Shown: piece after piece, positions 33,855-43,100 of the stretch | Position numbering within the stretch: the first letter of the stretch is position 1 | How the letters are laid out: each line of letters starts with the position of its first letter | Assembly (NCBI GenBank): GCA_003963365.1 | Contig: RXJG01000006.1 | Location: 1-64,000, forward strand | DNA: 64,000 nt | Direction: 5' to 3' | DNA from: Sphingobacteriales bacterium | GTDB taxonomy: Bacteria > Bacteroidota > Bacteroidia > Chitinophagales > Chitinophagaceae | The notes under the pieces: generated by a model | Told to the model about the DNA's origin: nothing | The model's input: the letters and a program-made list of their open reading frames with translations, nothing else | Database searches by the model: none | Position numbers and translations under genes: made by a program

Positions 33855-35291
33855 TTATTCTATTGGAGGCATTACATCCGGCAAAATTGCTTTCCATCTT
33901 TCCGTTCCCCGTCTTTTTTCAAACTCAGCTCTTATGTCTTTTCTCAACTGTTCATTCTCAAACATATCACACATAGTAGTAGCAAGTGATTTAGATGCAA
34001 ACAGCATTCCCTTGTGACCAATACTCATACCACCACAGGCAACCACCACCCACGAATGCCAGGGCGATTTTGCCGGAGCAGTAGTAGCCGTTAATCCAAC
34101 CTCAGGAACAATCCAGCTAATATCGCCCACATCAGTTGAGCCGCCATCGGGATCGGGTCTTGTTGCCTCTAATGGAAATATATGACCATCAATTCCCAAT
34201 TGTTCTTTGCCATATTCTTTCATTATGTTATTGCCAAAATCAATTTCTTCTTTTGTATAAGTAATGGGGCCGATCGCTTCCATATTTGCCTGCATCGCTT
34301 TTGCACCTGTTTCATTCACTAATATTTCATACAAACCACTGATGACGGTAACCTTTGATTGAACACCGGCCATCAACCCGGCACCTTTAGCAATATCCAT
34401 CATTCTTTTCTCCACATCGGCCACACCGGTACGTTTGGAATCTCTTATCCATAACCACACACTGGCAGTATCAGGAATTACATTGGGAACATTACCGGCA
34501 GCTTTGTACACATAGTGAATTCGTACAGTTGGCTTAACATGTTCTCTTAAAAAATTAATACCCACATTAAATAACTCAGCACCATCTAATGCACTGCGTC
34601 CATTCCATGGATCAGCAGCAGCATGTGCACTTTTACCTTTAAACTCAATATAATAATGTGTTACCGCCTGTGAACTTTGTATGTTGGCTTTATTCTCAGC
34701 AGCAGGATGCCAGTCAAAACAGATATCCACATCATCAAACAAACCAGCTTTGGCCATCCATACTTTTCCTTCCCGGTCTTCTTCGGCAGGAGTGCCATAA
34801 AAACGAACAGTACCTTTTATTTTTCCTGCAGCGATCAATTCTTTTATAGCAACTGCAGCACCTAAACTGGCAGCACCAAACATATTATGTCCGCAACCAT
34901 GACCGGGAGCACCTTCTTTTAAAGGTTCTTTGGTGTATTGTGCTTTTTGTGATAAGCCCGGCAATGCATCAAATTCTCCCATAACGGCAATGATTGGTTT
35001 TCCAGTTCCATAAGTGGCAATAAAAGCAGTGGGTATTTTAGCAACACCTCTTTCTACTTTTAATCCCTGTGCTTCTGCATAATCAGCCAGCACTTTGGAT
35101 GATTGTTTTTCCTTCATGGCTATTTCAGCAAAGCCCCAAACTTTATCACTCAGCTCAATTAATTCTTTTTCATGTTTTTTGATAGAGCTGATGAGGAATT
35201 GTTTATTGTCGGATAAGTTACCTGTTTGTCCAAAAGATGTAATGGTATTTAATAGTAGTAATAATGTGGTGGTGAATGTAAGTTTTCTCAT
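33855..35291 (-). CDS. M20D amidohydrolase, AbgB-like, exported
   Basis: A 478-residue enzyme with a signal peptide (LTFTTTLLLLLNTITSFGQ). The start MRKLTFTTT is preferred to an ATG two codons earlier. Motifs: GEFDALPGLSQ, GHGCGHNMFGAASLGAA, YGTPAEEDREGKVWM and a C-terminal GSTDVGDISWIVP, close to the p-aminobenzoyl-glutamate hydrolase subunit group. It cleaves an amide bond of an aryl or acyl-amino-acid substrate. Only about 30 percent similar by eye to the adjacent amidohydrolase, so not a recent duplication. Confidence 0.88.
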   Translation of the reverse strand: MRKLTFTTTLLLLLNTITSFGQTGNLSDNKQFLISSIKKHEKELIELSDKVWGFAEIAMKEKQSSKVLADYAEAQGLKVERGVAKIPTAFIATYGTGKPIIAVMGEFDALPGLSQKAQYTKEPLKEGAPGHGCGHNMFGAASLGAAVAIKELIAAGKIKGTVRFYGTPAEEDREGKVWMAKAGLFDDVDICFDWHPAAENKANIQSSQAVTHYYIEFKGKSAHAAADPWNGRSALDGAELFNVGINFLREHVKPTVRIHYVYKAAGNVPNVIPDTASVWLWIRDSKRTGVADVEKRMMDIAKGAGLMAGVQSKVTVISGLYEILVNETGAKAMQANMEAIGPITYTKEEIDFGNNIMKEYGKEQLGIDGHIFPLEATRPDPDGGSTDVGDISWIVPEVGLTATTAPAKSPWHSWVVVACGGMSIGHKGMLFASKSLATTMCDMFENEQLRKDIRAEFEKRRGTERWKAILPDVMPPIE

Positions 35292-35341
35292 GTGCATATA
35301 TTAATGTGACAATTTAAAGAATTTCCGTCATTTGGAGATAT

Positions 35342-35893
35342 TCATTTCCAATCCCACAATACTATATCCCAATCGTCTGTTGCATCTGTAAAGTGATGAA
35401 TAGTTTTGAAGCCTATTTTCTCATGGGCTCTTATGCTGCGGGTATTCCGGGTGGCAATTTCTGTAACAATAAAATCGTATTGCGGACTGTATACTTCTTT
35501 ATGCTTATCATATAACATTTGAACCAATCCTTTTCCACGGTAATCTTTATGCACACCAATTTGCCCCATTACATAAAATTTATACTCGTGCAATAGTTTG
35601 CCGTTGTAATTAATTTTATCAAACATTTCAAACATAGGTATCAATACAGGAATAAGTGGCCTGCATTCATTTACCATTGTTAAAGCATAAGCAACTACTT
35701 TATCATCGTTTTTTACAATGATGCTGGGAGATAATTGATGCAGCTGAGATAGTAATTCAAAAGAATGATGAACCGTTACAAAACCCTGTTCTTTTTCTTC
35801 TGTGGCATCGTTGTTCCCTCTTAAATATAATTGCTGCAGGTGAAGTATCTGGTGAAGTTCATCGTCAGTACTTACTAATGTTGGATAAAGCAT
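35342..35893 (-). CDS. GNAT family N-acetyltransferase
   Basis: A 183-residue protein. The acetyl-CoA-binding motif is IGVHKDYRGKGLVQMLYDKH (RGKG at 119-122), with the preceding beta strand YKFYVMGQ and the later helix RSIRAHEKIGFKTIH. Substrate unknown. Confidence 0.85.
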   Translation of the reverse strand: MLYPTLVSTDDELHQILHLQQLYLRGNNDATEEKEQGFVTVHHSFELLSQLHQLSPSIIVKNDDKVVAYALTMVNECRPLIPVLIPMFEMFDKINYNGKLLHEYKFYVMGQIGVHKDYRGKGLVQMLYDKHKEVYSPQYDFIVTEIATRNTRSIRAHEKIGFKTIHHFTDATDDWDIVLWDWK

Positions 35894-36006
35894 CCTTAAA
35901 ATTAATGAGAAACATATTGCAATGGTGTCTAAGTAAAAAAAATCTTTATGCTATCTATTTGTAAAACTTTTGATTTTGTTTATTAAAAAAGAAGTTATAA
36001 AATAAC

Positions 36007-36030
36007 AAAGCCCCGCAATTGCGGGGCTTT
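36007..36030 (-). terminator. Perfect 24-base palindromic terminator
   Basis: AAAGCCCCGCAA is followed directly by its reverse complement. It lies just past the stop of the SprB-repeat gene, with a T-rich stretch on the minus strand. Confidence 0.85.
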
Positions 36031-36048
36031 GTGTTTCACAGGTAATCA

Positions 36049-37605
36049 TTATTTATTATACACATGTCCTGCATTAATCCAGTCGGTAATCGTTTGTTTT
36101 TCTGTAGCATTAAATAATGTTCCTAAAGGCATTTGCTTTAATTTATAGGTTACAGTTGCATCATATATCTGCGACCAGTAGGTAATAATATTACACTCAT
36201 TATCGAAATTATATCCGGCAGAATTGCCACCATTGGTATGACATCCCGAACCGGCACAACGGCTCATGATCAGTGTTTTTACATTGGCGAACAATGGACC
36301 TGCTGCCTGTGTACCTACTACAGCTGTTCCGGTTTGTGTACAACCATTAGCATCTTTAACACCAATACTGTACGAAGCTGCTGAAAGGTTATTAAAGATA
36401 TTTGATGATTGATAAGCACCATTATTTAAGCTGTACATATATCCTGATGAACCGGATGCTGTAACTGTAATGCTGCCGTTATTAGCCGGGGTACTGCAGG
36501 GCAAAAGACTTACCACAGAACTGCTGATAGTAATATTAACGCTGCTGCATGGATTAGCCCCGGTTAGTGTTATTTGTTTAGAGCCTATACATCCTGCTGA
36601 AGATTTTGCAGTAACTGTATAAGTTCCGGCTGCAAGGTTATTGAAAGCTCCGCTTGCCTGGAACACACCGTTATTTAAACTATAAGTAAACCCGGTACCG
36701 CCAGTTGCGGTAGCGGTGATGCTTCCATTAGATTGATTTAATGAAGGATCAACTTTAGTTAACGTAACCCCAATGGTAACACCGGCACAGGGATTAGTTG
36801 CACCTAATGAAACCTGTGTAACACCAGTACATCCATTGGAATTTTTGGCAGTAATGGTATAGTTACCTGTTGCCAGGTTACTAAAGGTGCCGCTGGTTTG
36901 GAATGCCCCATTGTTAAGGCTGTAAGTAAATCCGGTACCGCCGGTTGCTGTAGCAGTAATACTTCCATTTGACTGACCAGTTGCGGGATCAACTTTTGTA
37001 GTAGTAACTGTTATGGTAACACCGGCACAGGGATCAATAGATCCAATAGCTACCTGCACTGTACCAACACAACCTTCGGCACTTTTTGCTGTAATGGTAT
37101 AATTGCCCGCCTTTAAATTAGAGAAGGTGCCAGATGCCTGGAAATTGGCATTATCTATACTATAAGTAAAGTTGGTACCACCCGAAGCAACTGCTGTAAC
37201 GCTTCCGTTAGATTGAGTTAACGTGGCGTCTGTCTTCGTCACACTAATTGTAATGGCCTTACCTAAACAAGGATCGATAGTACCTATCCCTATTTTTGCT
37301 GTGTCGCTGCAACCGTATTCATTTTTCATAACAACGGTATATTGCCCTGCCACTAATTTGGTAAAATTACCCGATGTTTGAAAACTTCCTCCATTTAAAC
37401 TGTACGTAAAGCTTCCGCTTGCTGTGGTACTTGCCGTAATGCTGGCATCAGACTGATTGAGATGCGCATCGGATTTGATGAGTGTTAATTTAACAGATCC
37501 GGGAGCGCAGGGAACCTTTTCATGCTCATGCTTACAGGAATAGGGGATAATCAAAATGATCATCGCTGCCATCATATAAGCGATTACTACCAGTGTTTTT
37601 TTCAT
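36049..37605 (-). CDS. SprB-repeat lipoprotein with C-terminal cytochrome-like domain
   Basis: A 518-residue lipoprotein (lipobox YSC near residue 24). Residues about 31-430 contain five degenerate repeats of roughly 80 residues; four carry a core like GGTGFTYSLNNGAFQ ... AGNYTITAKNSNGC, as in SprB/adhesin repeats. The last 83 residues form a small cytochrome-like domain with Cys450-X4-Cys455-His456 (CAGSGCH) and a possible distal Met492 (QMPLG). Four residues between the cysteines is a non-standard heme site. It probably sits at the outer membrane as the terminal element of the cluster upstream. Confidence 0.8.
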   Translation of the reverse strand: MKKTLVVIAYMMAAMIILIIPYSCKHEHEKVPCAPGSVKLTLIKSDAHLNQSDASITASTTASGSFTYSLNGGSFQTSGNFTKLVAGQYTVVMKNEYGCSDTAKIGIGTIDPCLGKAITISVTKTDATLTQSNGSVTAVASGGTNFTYSIDNANFQASGTFSNLKAGNYTITAKSAEGCVGTVQVAIGSIDPCAGVTITVTTTKVDPATGQSNGSITATATGGTGFTYSLNNGAFQTSGTFSNLATGNYTITAKNSNGCTGVTQVSLGATNPCAGVTIGVTLTKVDPSLNQSNGSITATATGGTGFTYSLNNGVFQASGAFNNLAAGTYTVTAKSSAGCIGSKQITLTGANPCSSVNITISSSVVSLLPCSTPANNGSITVTASGSSGYMYSLNNGAYQSSNIFNNLSAASYSIGVKDANGCTQTGTAVVGTQAAGPLFANVKTLIMSRCAGSGCHTNGGNSAGYNFDNECNIITYWSQIYDATVTYKLKQMPLGTLFNATEKQTITDWINAGHVYNK

Positions 37606-37782
37606 AATAGGTGTGTTATCGTGATTAAATATTGGTTACAAAAGGTCAATAAAAAGCATTATCGTTTTTTACAAAAAAACAATACGCATGTTTATAAAAA
37701 AGTTCTGCAAAAATGATAAAGCCTTTTACTACAAAAGGATTTATTGGTGGATTGGAATGAGGTTAATAACGCTTATAAATAA

Positions 37783-38682
37783 TTATTTCTTTTTATTTTT
37801 TTTAATCTGGAATGCTCTTGAAATATTGAATCCTATCTGAATATCACCTTTACCCCAGTTATTACTTGTTTCTGTTAAGAAAGCTCTTTCATTCATACCA
37901 GACGCATTGGTTACATGAAACTGAAACACGTGACCTCCTGTTTCTATATCAAACCCTACAGATAAAGGGTTTTGTAACAGCAGGGCCGGGTTTTGATTAA
38001 GTACATAGAAGTAATCCACATTAAAAGACATGCGTTTGGTAAGTTTTATTCTTGTTCCTGCACCCACTGCATACAAATCATGCGGATCACTGGTGGTGGC
38101 AACTAAGTTGCGGTGCAGCATGGTTGGCACTACCTGAAAACTGAAACCTTCGCTGAACTTTCTTCCTATTACTAACTGGTAATAATAAGCCAGGCGGGAG
38201 GTGTAATAATTTTTACGATTGGGGTCTTCCCATTTCAGCATGTTCATCGTACTTCCGGCAACGGCTATTAAAGAAAAAGGCATGGAGCCGGAGCCCTTAG
38301 CCTGGTGGATCAAACGATATTTCAAATAACCATCTAATTCTTTTTTATAAGTACTGCGACCAACACCAATTGTAAAATTTTTGGAAACACCATAATCTAA
38401 CCCAATCCGCATTGTTGCCTGGTCTAACCCGAAAAATTCATACAAACCACGATTTACATTTCCAAAACGGTGAAGTATCCTGAAGTCTAAAACACCAGGA
38501 TGTATCATTTCTAAACTATGTGCCATGATCACTCTTGGTGATTTGAAGGCATAATCCACATACTCTTTTTTGGGCTTTTTATCTTCAACCAAATTCAAAA
38601 GATCAACATCCTGCGCAAAAAGAGACTGCAGGTTAACGATCAGCATAACTGGCAGGAGAATATTCCTGAATATTTTTTTCAT
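37783..38682 (-). CDS. DUF5777-type outer-membrane beta-barrel protein
   Basis: A 299-residue protein with a signal peptide (LLPVMLIVNLQSLFAQ). The rest is alternating hydrophobic/polar beta strands (IGLDYGVSKNFTIGVGRS, FSFQVVPTMLHRNLV, HVFQFHVTNASGM), ending in a strand-like AFQIKKNKKK tail. The motif YAFKSPRVIMAHSLEMIHPG and the order of genes match the DUF5777 family found with YceI and cytochrome genes. It likely forms a transmembrane barrel; transported molecule unknown. Confidence 0.8.
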   Translation of the reverse strand: MKKIFRNILLPVMLIVNLQSLFAQDVDLLNLVEDKKPKKEYVDYAFKSPRVIMAHSLEMIHPGVLDFRILHRFGNVNRGLYEFFGLDQATMRIGLDYGVSKNFTIGVGRSTYKKELDGYLKYRLIHQAKGSGSMPFSLIAVAGSTMNMLKWEDPNRKNYYTSRLAYYYQLVIGRKFSEGFSFQVVPTMLHRNLVATTSDPHDLYAVGAGTRIKLTKRMSFNVDYFYVLNQNPALLLQNPLSVGFDIETGGHVFQFHVTNASGMNERAFLTETSNNWGKGDIQIGFNISRAFQIKKNKKK

Positions 38683-38713
38683 TACGTTGTGTTAATGGTC
38701 GGATGAATAAATA

Positions 38714-39274
38714 TTATTTTGCTAAAGGCTCCAGCAAACAGTCAACAGATATATTTACTGTATTCGAAATTTTATCACTTACCACGGATGGAATGCTGAT
38801 ATTATAATCAGACAACTGAATATTAAACACTGCATTTGTTGACAGTTTACCCTGCTTCACGGTTAGTGTACCGGTTGTTTCCACATCTTTTGTAACGCCG
38901 TGCATGGTTAGTGAGCCTTTTACTTTCAGTGGATAGGAACCGTCTTTTGAATAATTCACTTCTTTATTATTAGTAATCTGTCCTTTAAATTCACCACGGG
39001 GAAATTTTTCGCTCTCCACATAATTTTCATTAAAATGTTCCTGCATCAGGGCCCTTTCAAATTCAAACCCTTTCATTAAAACAGCAAACTGCATATTGCC
39101 GGTTTTAGTATCCAGCACACAGGTAGTACTTTTATTGGTTGCCTCAATCTTTTCAATAGATGACTTCGTGCATTTAAAAAATATCTTACCTGATTTGGTA
39201 AAAAATTTATCCTGTGCAAAAATACCGGCAGCAGTAAACAATAGTAGCGTTGCTGATAAAAGGAGCTTTTTCAT
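38714..39274 (-). CDS. YceI family protein
   Basis: A 186-residue exported protein with a signal peptide (LLSATLLLFTAAGIFAQ) and a YceI lipocalin-like barrel: QFAVLMKGFEFERALMQEHFNENY, FPRGEFKGQITN, LKVKGSLTMHGVTKDVETTGTLTV and a closing ISIPSVVSDKISN. These barrels bind isoprenoid or fatty-acid-like lipids in the periplasm. It forms one operon with the barrel downstream (about 30 bases) and the OB-fold gene upstream. Confidence 0.87.
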   Translation of the reverse strand: MKKLLLSATLLLFTAAGIFAQDKFFTKSGKIFFKCTKSSIEKIEATNKSTTCVLDTKTGNMQFAVLMKGFEFERALMQEHFNENYVESEKFPRGEFKGQITNNKEVNYSKDGSYPLKVKGSLTMHGVTKDVETTGTLTVKQGKLSTNAVFNIQLSDYNISIPSVVSDKISNTVNISVDCLLEPLAK

Positions 39275-39291
39275 AGTTTGTTTATTTATTA

Positions 39292-39325
39292 ATTGTTAAT
39301 ACTATTTTATTGTTAATACTATTTT
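39292..39325. repeat. 17-bp tandem duplication at a gene end
   Basis: ATTGTTAATACTATTTT occurs twice back to back; the right copy contains the stop codon of the OB-fold gene. Confidence 0.85.
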
Positions 39326-39759
39326 TTCTCAACCACACACCGGTTCATCACCACATCCGATCCTAATAACTCATCCGCATTAAAACCGGTGCATACACCC
39401 TTTAAAGTAACTGATAAACCCTTGGAGAGTGTTGCTGCTTCCTTTGAGTGTAAACTGTCCATACTGCATCGAACGGCATCCATATTAGTGTCGTTACCTA
39501 TTGCAATTGTATAAACCCCGTCTTCGTTAATAATCTCTTTAACAGTTCCGCTTACGGCAACTACTTTACCAATATATCGGGTGGCGGTATTTTTATCGCC
39601 TGTTTTGAATGCCTGTATCAACGCATCAGAATGAATCTGTTCGGTTGCTTCGATGGTTGCGAGGTCAGGATTTTTTCGGTTAAATTCCCTGTAGCCATAA
39701 AGTCCGGCTACCGCAACTACAATTAAAACTGATATCAGTATTATTTTCTTTTTACTCAT
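39319..39759 (-). CDS. OB-fold (tRNA_anti-like) membrane-anchored protein
   Basis: A 146-residue protein with one N-terminal helix (IILISVLIVVAVAGLYG) and an OB-fold like the tRNA_anti-like family: YIGKVVAVSGTVKEIINEDGVYTIAIG, VRCSMDS, and GLSVTLKGVCTGFN. These domains occur in periplasmic proteins of unknown ligand. It sits between the cytochrome lipoprotein and the YceI gene. Confidence 0.72.
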   Translation of the reverse strand: MSKKKIILISVLIVVAVAGLYGYREFNRKNPDLATIEATEQIHSDALIQAFKTGDKNTATRYIGKVVAVSGTVKEIINEDGVYTIAIGNDTNMDAVRCSMDSLHSKEAATLSKGLSVTLKGVCTGFNADELLGSDVVMNRCVVEKK

Positions 39760-39763
39760 TGGT

Positions 39764-40141
39764 TTAATTATTAGGTGAACCGGCTGTTATCCATTTATTT
39801 ACTTTTGTTAAATCACAACTGTTCAACTTTGTTCCTGAGGGTGGCATGGCTATAAATCCACTGGCATGAGACATGCTTCCATATAATTTCCCGGAAGTTG
39901 CAGCTGACTTTACGCCATTGTAGGTATCCAAAATAATATTGGCACTGGGAGCAGCCGTGCTATGACAGGCTGTACAATTATTCTGCATGAGGGGAGCAAT
40001 ATAAGATGCGTATGTCGCATTAGTGGTATCGCAACCAGAAGGAGGGTAGAGTTGCTTCTCTACATCATAATAGCAACTACTGAATAAATAGCAACTACTG
40101 AATACAAAAATGGCTGTTAAAAAACCAAAGGTTTTCTTCAT
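39764..40141 (-). CDS. Small cytochrome-c-like lipoprotein
   Basis: A 125-residue protein with one canonical heme site (Cys56-Thr-Ala-Cys59-His60) and a distal ligand candidate Met99 (IAMPPSG). Its N-terminal region has two consecutive lipobox-like FSSCY motifs (cysteines 17 and 23), created by an 18-base in-frame duplication at 40071-40106; the second may be redundant. It probably anchors heme in the periplasm. First gene of the leftward cluster. Confidence 0.82.
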   Translation of the reverse strand: MKKTFGFLTAIFVFSSCYLFSSCYYDVEKQLYPPSGCDTTNATYASYIAPLMQNNCTACHSTAAPSANIILDTYNGVKSAATSGKLYGSMSHASGFIAMPPSGTKLNSCDLTKVNKWITAGSPNN

Positions 40142-40423
40142 AGATATTAACATTTGTTATTTTAATTAAAAGAAAGTTGGATAAAAATGAAAAGATTAGA
40201 AGAAAGCTTATGATGTTCAGCAAATGCAACACTAAATGGGGTGGGTTAATAACCCATTTTTCATAAGTTTTCAAGACTGCGAGTAATATTTCAACAACTA
40301 TGCCAACTGCAATGGTAAACTTAGCAATGTGCAAAATTCATAATAAAAAAATATTGAGGGTCTTAAAAAAGACTTTCAGTTGAAGATTAAAGGATATGGA
40401 GGTAATTTTAAGCAGCAAATTTA

Positions 40424-41983
40424 CTATTTGTATTCACCGAAAACACCCCGCAGTTCATCGGCAATTTCACCTAATGTACATTTGTTTTCTACTGCTTCAA
40501 TTACTGCCGGCATTAAATTTTCACCACTAACAGCTCTGTCATTAATTACCTGGAGTAACTGGTCCACTTTAGCGTTATTACGGTTATTACGGAGGTGTTG
40601 TAGTTTTTCAGACTGAATAATACGAATACTGTCATCAATTTTAAATACCGGAATAGCGTCTGTTTCGTTTACCTGGAATTTATTTACACCCACAATAATT
40701 TTTTCACCTGCTTCAATATTACGCTGGTATTCGTAAGCGCTGCGGGCAATTTCATTTTGTATAAATCCTTCTTCAATAGCGCTGACACTGCCCCCCATAG
40801 CATCTATTTTCTGTATTAGCTCCCATGCTTTTTGCTCCACCTCATCTGTCAATGCTTCAATAAAATAAGAACCGGCTAATGGATCAACCGTATCCGGTGC
40901 ACCACTTTCGTAAGCAACAATTTGCTGGGTTCTTAATGCAATTCTTGCCGCTTCTTCTGTTGGTAAACTTAACGCTTCGTCGTAACCGTTGGTGTGCAAA
41001 CTTTGTGTACCACCTAATACGGCCGCCAACGATTGAATAGTAACTCTTGAAACATTGTTAAGTGGTTGTTGTGCCGTTAAAGTACTTCCCCCGGTTTGTG
41101 TGTGGAAACGAAGCATCATTGCCCTGTCATCTGTAGCACCCAGTTCTTTCATCATTTTTGCCCACATTCGCCTGGCGGCACGAAACTTAGCTACTTCTTC
41201 AAATAAATTGTTGTGTGCATTAAAAAAGAAGGAGAGTCGTTTGCCAAATACATTTATGTCTAATCCTTTTTCGAGTGCGGCTTTTACATAAGCTTTACCG
41301 TTGCTGAGCGTAAATGCTATTTCCTGTACAGCAGTGCTGCCAGCTTCCCTGATATGATAACCGCTGATAGAAATAGTATTCCATTTGGGTAATTCTTTGC
41401 TGCACCATTCAAAAACATCCGTAATAATTCGCATTGATGGTTTAGGTGGATAGATATAAGTACCCCTGGCTGCATATTCTTTTAAAATATCGTTTTGTAT
41501 TGTACCGCTTATTTTTTTTAAATCGGCACCCTGCTGCTTTGCTAACGCAACATAAAGTGATAATAAAATAAATCCTGTAGCATTAATGGTCATGGAGGTG
41601 GAAACGTCTTCCAGTTTAATTCCTTTGAACAGCGTTTGCATATCTTCAATGGAATCTATTGCCACACCCACTTTTCCTACTTCACCTTCTGCCAGCGGAT
41701 GATCACTGTCGTAGCCAATTTGAGTGGGCAAATCAAAAGCCACACTTAATCCACTCACTCCCTGCGATAATAAATAATGATAGCGTTTATTACTTTCTTC
41801 AGCAGTGGAAAAACCGGCATACTGACGCATCGTCCATAATTTACCCCGGTACATGTCTTGCTGTACTCCACGGGTAAAAGGAAATTTTCCGGGTTGTTCG
41901 TTGCTTATTGATGAAATATCTGCATTCGTATATACCTGTTTAATCTCTATTCCGCTGTCGGTATATTTTTTAGTATCACTCAT
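40424..41983 (-). CDS. Methylmalonyl-CoA mutase catalytic domain protein
   Basis: A 519-residue protein that covers the TIM-barrel substrate domain only. [14 protein letters not shown] holds Tyr55, and PKPSMRII holds Arg185, the two residues that specify methylmalonyl/succinyl-CoA rather than isobutyryl-CoA in this family; His210 in SISGYH is the base near cobalamin. The C-terminal B12-binding domain is absent, so a separate small subunit must supply it; none lies next door. Interconverts methylmalonyl-CoA and succinyl-CoA in propionate metabolism. Confidence 0.88.
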   Translation of the reverse strand: MSDTKKYTDSGIEIKQVYTNADISSISNEQPGKFPFTRGVQQDMYRGKLWTMRQYAGFSTAEESNKRYHYLLSQGVSGLSVAFDLPTQIGYDSDHPLAEGEVGKVGVAIDSIEDMQTLFKGIKLEDVSTSMTINATGFILLSLYVALAKQQGADLKKISGTIQNDILKEYAARGTYIYPPKPSMRIITDVFEWCSKELPKWNTISISGYHIREAGSTAVQEIAFTLSNGKAYVKAALEKGLDINVFGKRLSFFFNAHNNLFEEVAKFRAARRMWAKMMKELGATDDRAMMLRFHTQTGGSTLTAQQPLNNVSRVTIQSLAAVLGGTQSLHTNGYDEALSLPTEEAARIALRTQQIVAYESGAPDTVDPLAGSYFIEALTDEVEQKAWELIQKIDAMGGSVSAIEEGFIQNEIARSAYEYQRNIEAGEKIIVGVNKFQVNETDAIPVFKIDDSIRIIQSEKLQHLRNNRNNAKVDQLLQVINDRAVSGENLMPAVIEAVENKCTLGEIADELRGVFGEYK

Positions 41984-42042
41984 AGCAGTTATTTTAAGTA
42001 TTATGATTCACGGCCAGTTGTTACAAACAACCAGCTACCCGT

Positions 42043-42579
42043 TTACTGCATTAATTGTTTTGCTTCGTGCCCGATAGCCTGCATCACGATAGATTGCAGG
42101 GAAGCGTTTTTGTCAGTATCCAAAAACTGTACTATTGCTTTGCTTAAATCCCTGGCAGTGGCATCCTGCGGCAAAGCAGCAGCAATTTGGTTCACAATAA
42201 ATATGTTTTGTTCTTTAAGATTGGTAATGGCTTCCCAAATCTGGGGTGTTACATAAATCTGCTGGCTTACATTATATTCATACTCCGTTTTAATAGCATC
42301 CGTCATAGCCGCCTGTAATTGCCTGCAGGAAAAGCCATCCTGGTTAAAACGGGTAATTAAGTTTGATAAACCAATTCTTTCGCATAAAATAGTGAGCCTT
42401 TCATACGCCTGCAACTTTAATCGTAATGCTTCCGGGTTTAACGGAGCATTGCCGGGTACCGGATTGTTAGTTGGATTTCCTGCCATAGTGATATCTTTTT
42501 TTTCTGATTTGATAAAATATAATACAGCAACCGCAGTGACCGCTATAACTAATAAAATAAGCCAGGTCATTGCATCCAT
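42043..42579 (-). CDS. Conserved Bacteroidota membrane-anchored protein
   Basis: A 178-residue protein with one N-terminal helix (WLILLVIAVTAVAVLYFI) and a cytoplasmic helical domain (LKLQAYERLTILCERIGLSNLITRF, and AMTDAIKTEYEYNVSQQIYVTPQIWEA). I do not recognise a function; it is probably a conserved hypothetical in this phylum. It lies 60 bases upstream of the mutase gene and may share its mRNA. Confidence 0.65.
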   Translation of the reverse strand: MDAMTWLILLVIAVTAVAVLYFIKSEKKDITMAGNPTNNPVPGNAPLNPEALRLKLQAYERLTILCERIGLSNLITRFNQDGFSCRQLQAAMTDAIKTEYEYNVSQQIYVTPQIWEAITNLKEQNIFIVNQIAAALPQDATARDLSKAIVQFLDTDKNASLQSIVMQAIGHEAKQLMQ

Positions 42580-42729
42580 AAATATATTTTGTTTGATTGC
42601 AAAAATAGGGGAAAGAAGATTGCAGAATAATGATGCTGACGGGGAAACAGATGATTTTGATCTTGTTAAAAATTTCGTTTAGCGTAAATACGAACTCCTG
42701 TAAAGCTATTTTTCATCCTGAATCTTGAT

Positions 42730-42737
42730 TATCTTTG
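42730..42737 (+). promoter_or_regulatory. TAnnTTTG -7 box of the IscA-like gene
   Basis: TATCTTTG, 18 bases before the ATG at 42755. It lies inside the longest open frame, which shows that the internal start is the real one. Confidence 0.65.
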
Positions 42738-42754
42738 TAACAAATTTCAGAACG

Positions 42755-43099
42755 ATGGAAATGGTAATGACAACACCGGTAAACTTTACGGCTTCAGCTA
42801 TTGAAGAAATCAAAAGATTAATGAGAGCTGATAATCCTGAAAATTGTGAATACCTGCGAGTGGGAGTGAAGGGAGGCGGTTGCTCCGGTATGACTTATGT
42901 GCTGGGTTTTGATAAAAAAGAAGCCAACGATGAAGTGTACAATATTGAAGGAATTAACGTAATCATGAATAAAGCACATGGCATTTACCTAATGGGAATG
43001 GAAATTGATTTCAGCGATGGCCTCAATGCCCGTGGTTTTGTATTTAAAAACCCTAATGCCGCTTCTACTTGTGGTTGCGGAACTTCATTTGCTGTATAA
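42755..43099 (+). CDS. IscA/SufA/HesB iron-sulfur carrier
   Basis: A 114-residue A-type carrier. The three conserved cysteines are in GGGCSG and in the C-terminal CGCG. The body (VNFTASAIEEIKRLM ... GINVIMNKAHGIYLMGMEIDFSDGL) is canonical. It receives and passes on Fe-S clusters in the cytosol. The start MEMVMTTPV is set by the promoter box upstream. Confidence 0.92.
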   Translation: MEMVMTTPVNFTASAIEEIKRLMRADNPENCEYLRVGVKGGGCSGMTYVLGFDKKEANDEVYNIEGINVIMNKAHGIYLMGMEIDFSDGLNARGFVFKNPNAASTCGCGTSFAV

Positions 43100-43100
43100 G

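Noticed and set aside
32501-35291. Recent tandem duplication of amidohydrolases
   Set aside because: Both are M20D enzymes but differ throughout in sequence and length, so they are distinct subfamilies.
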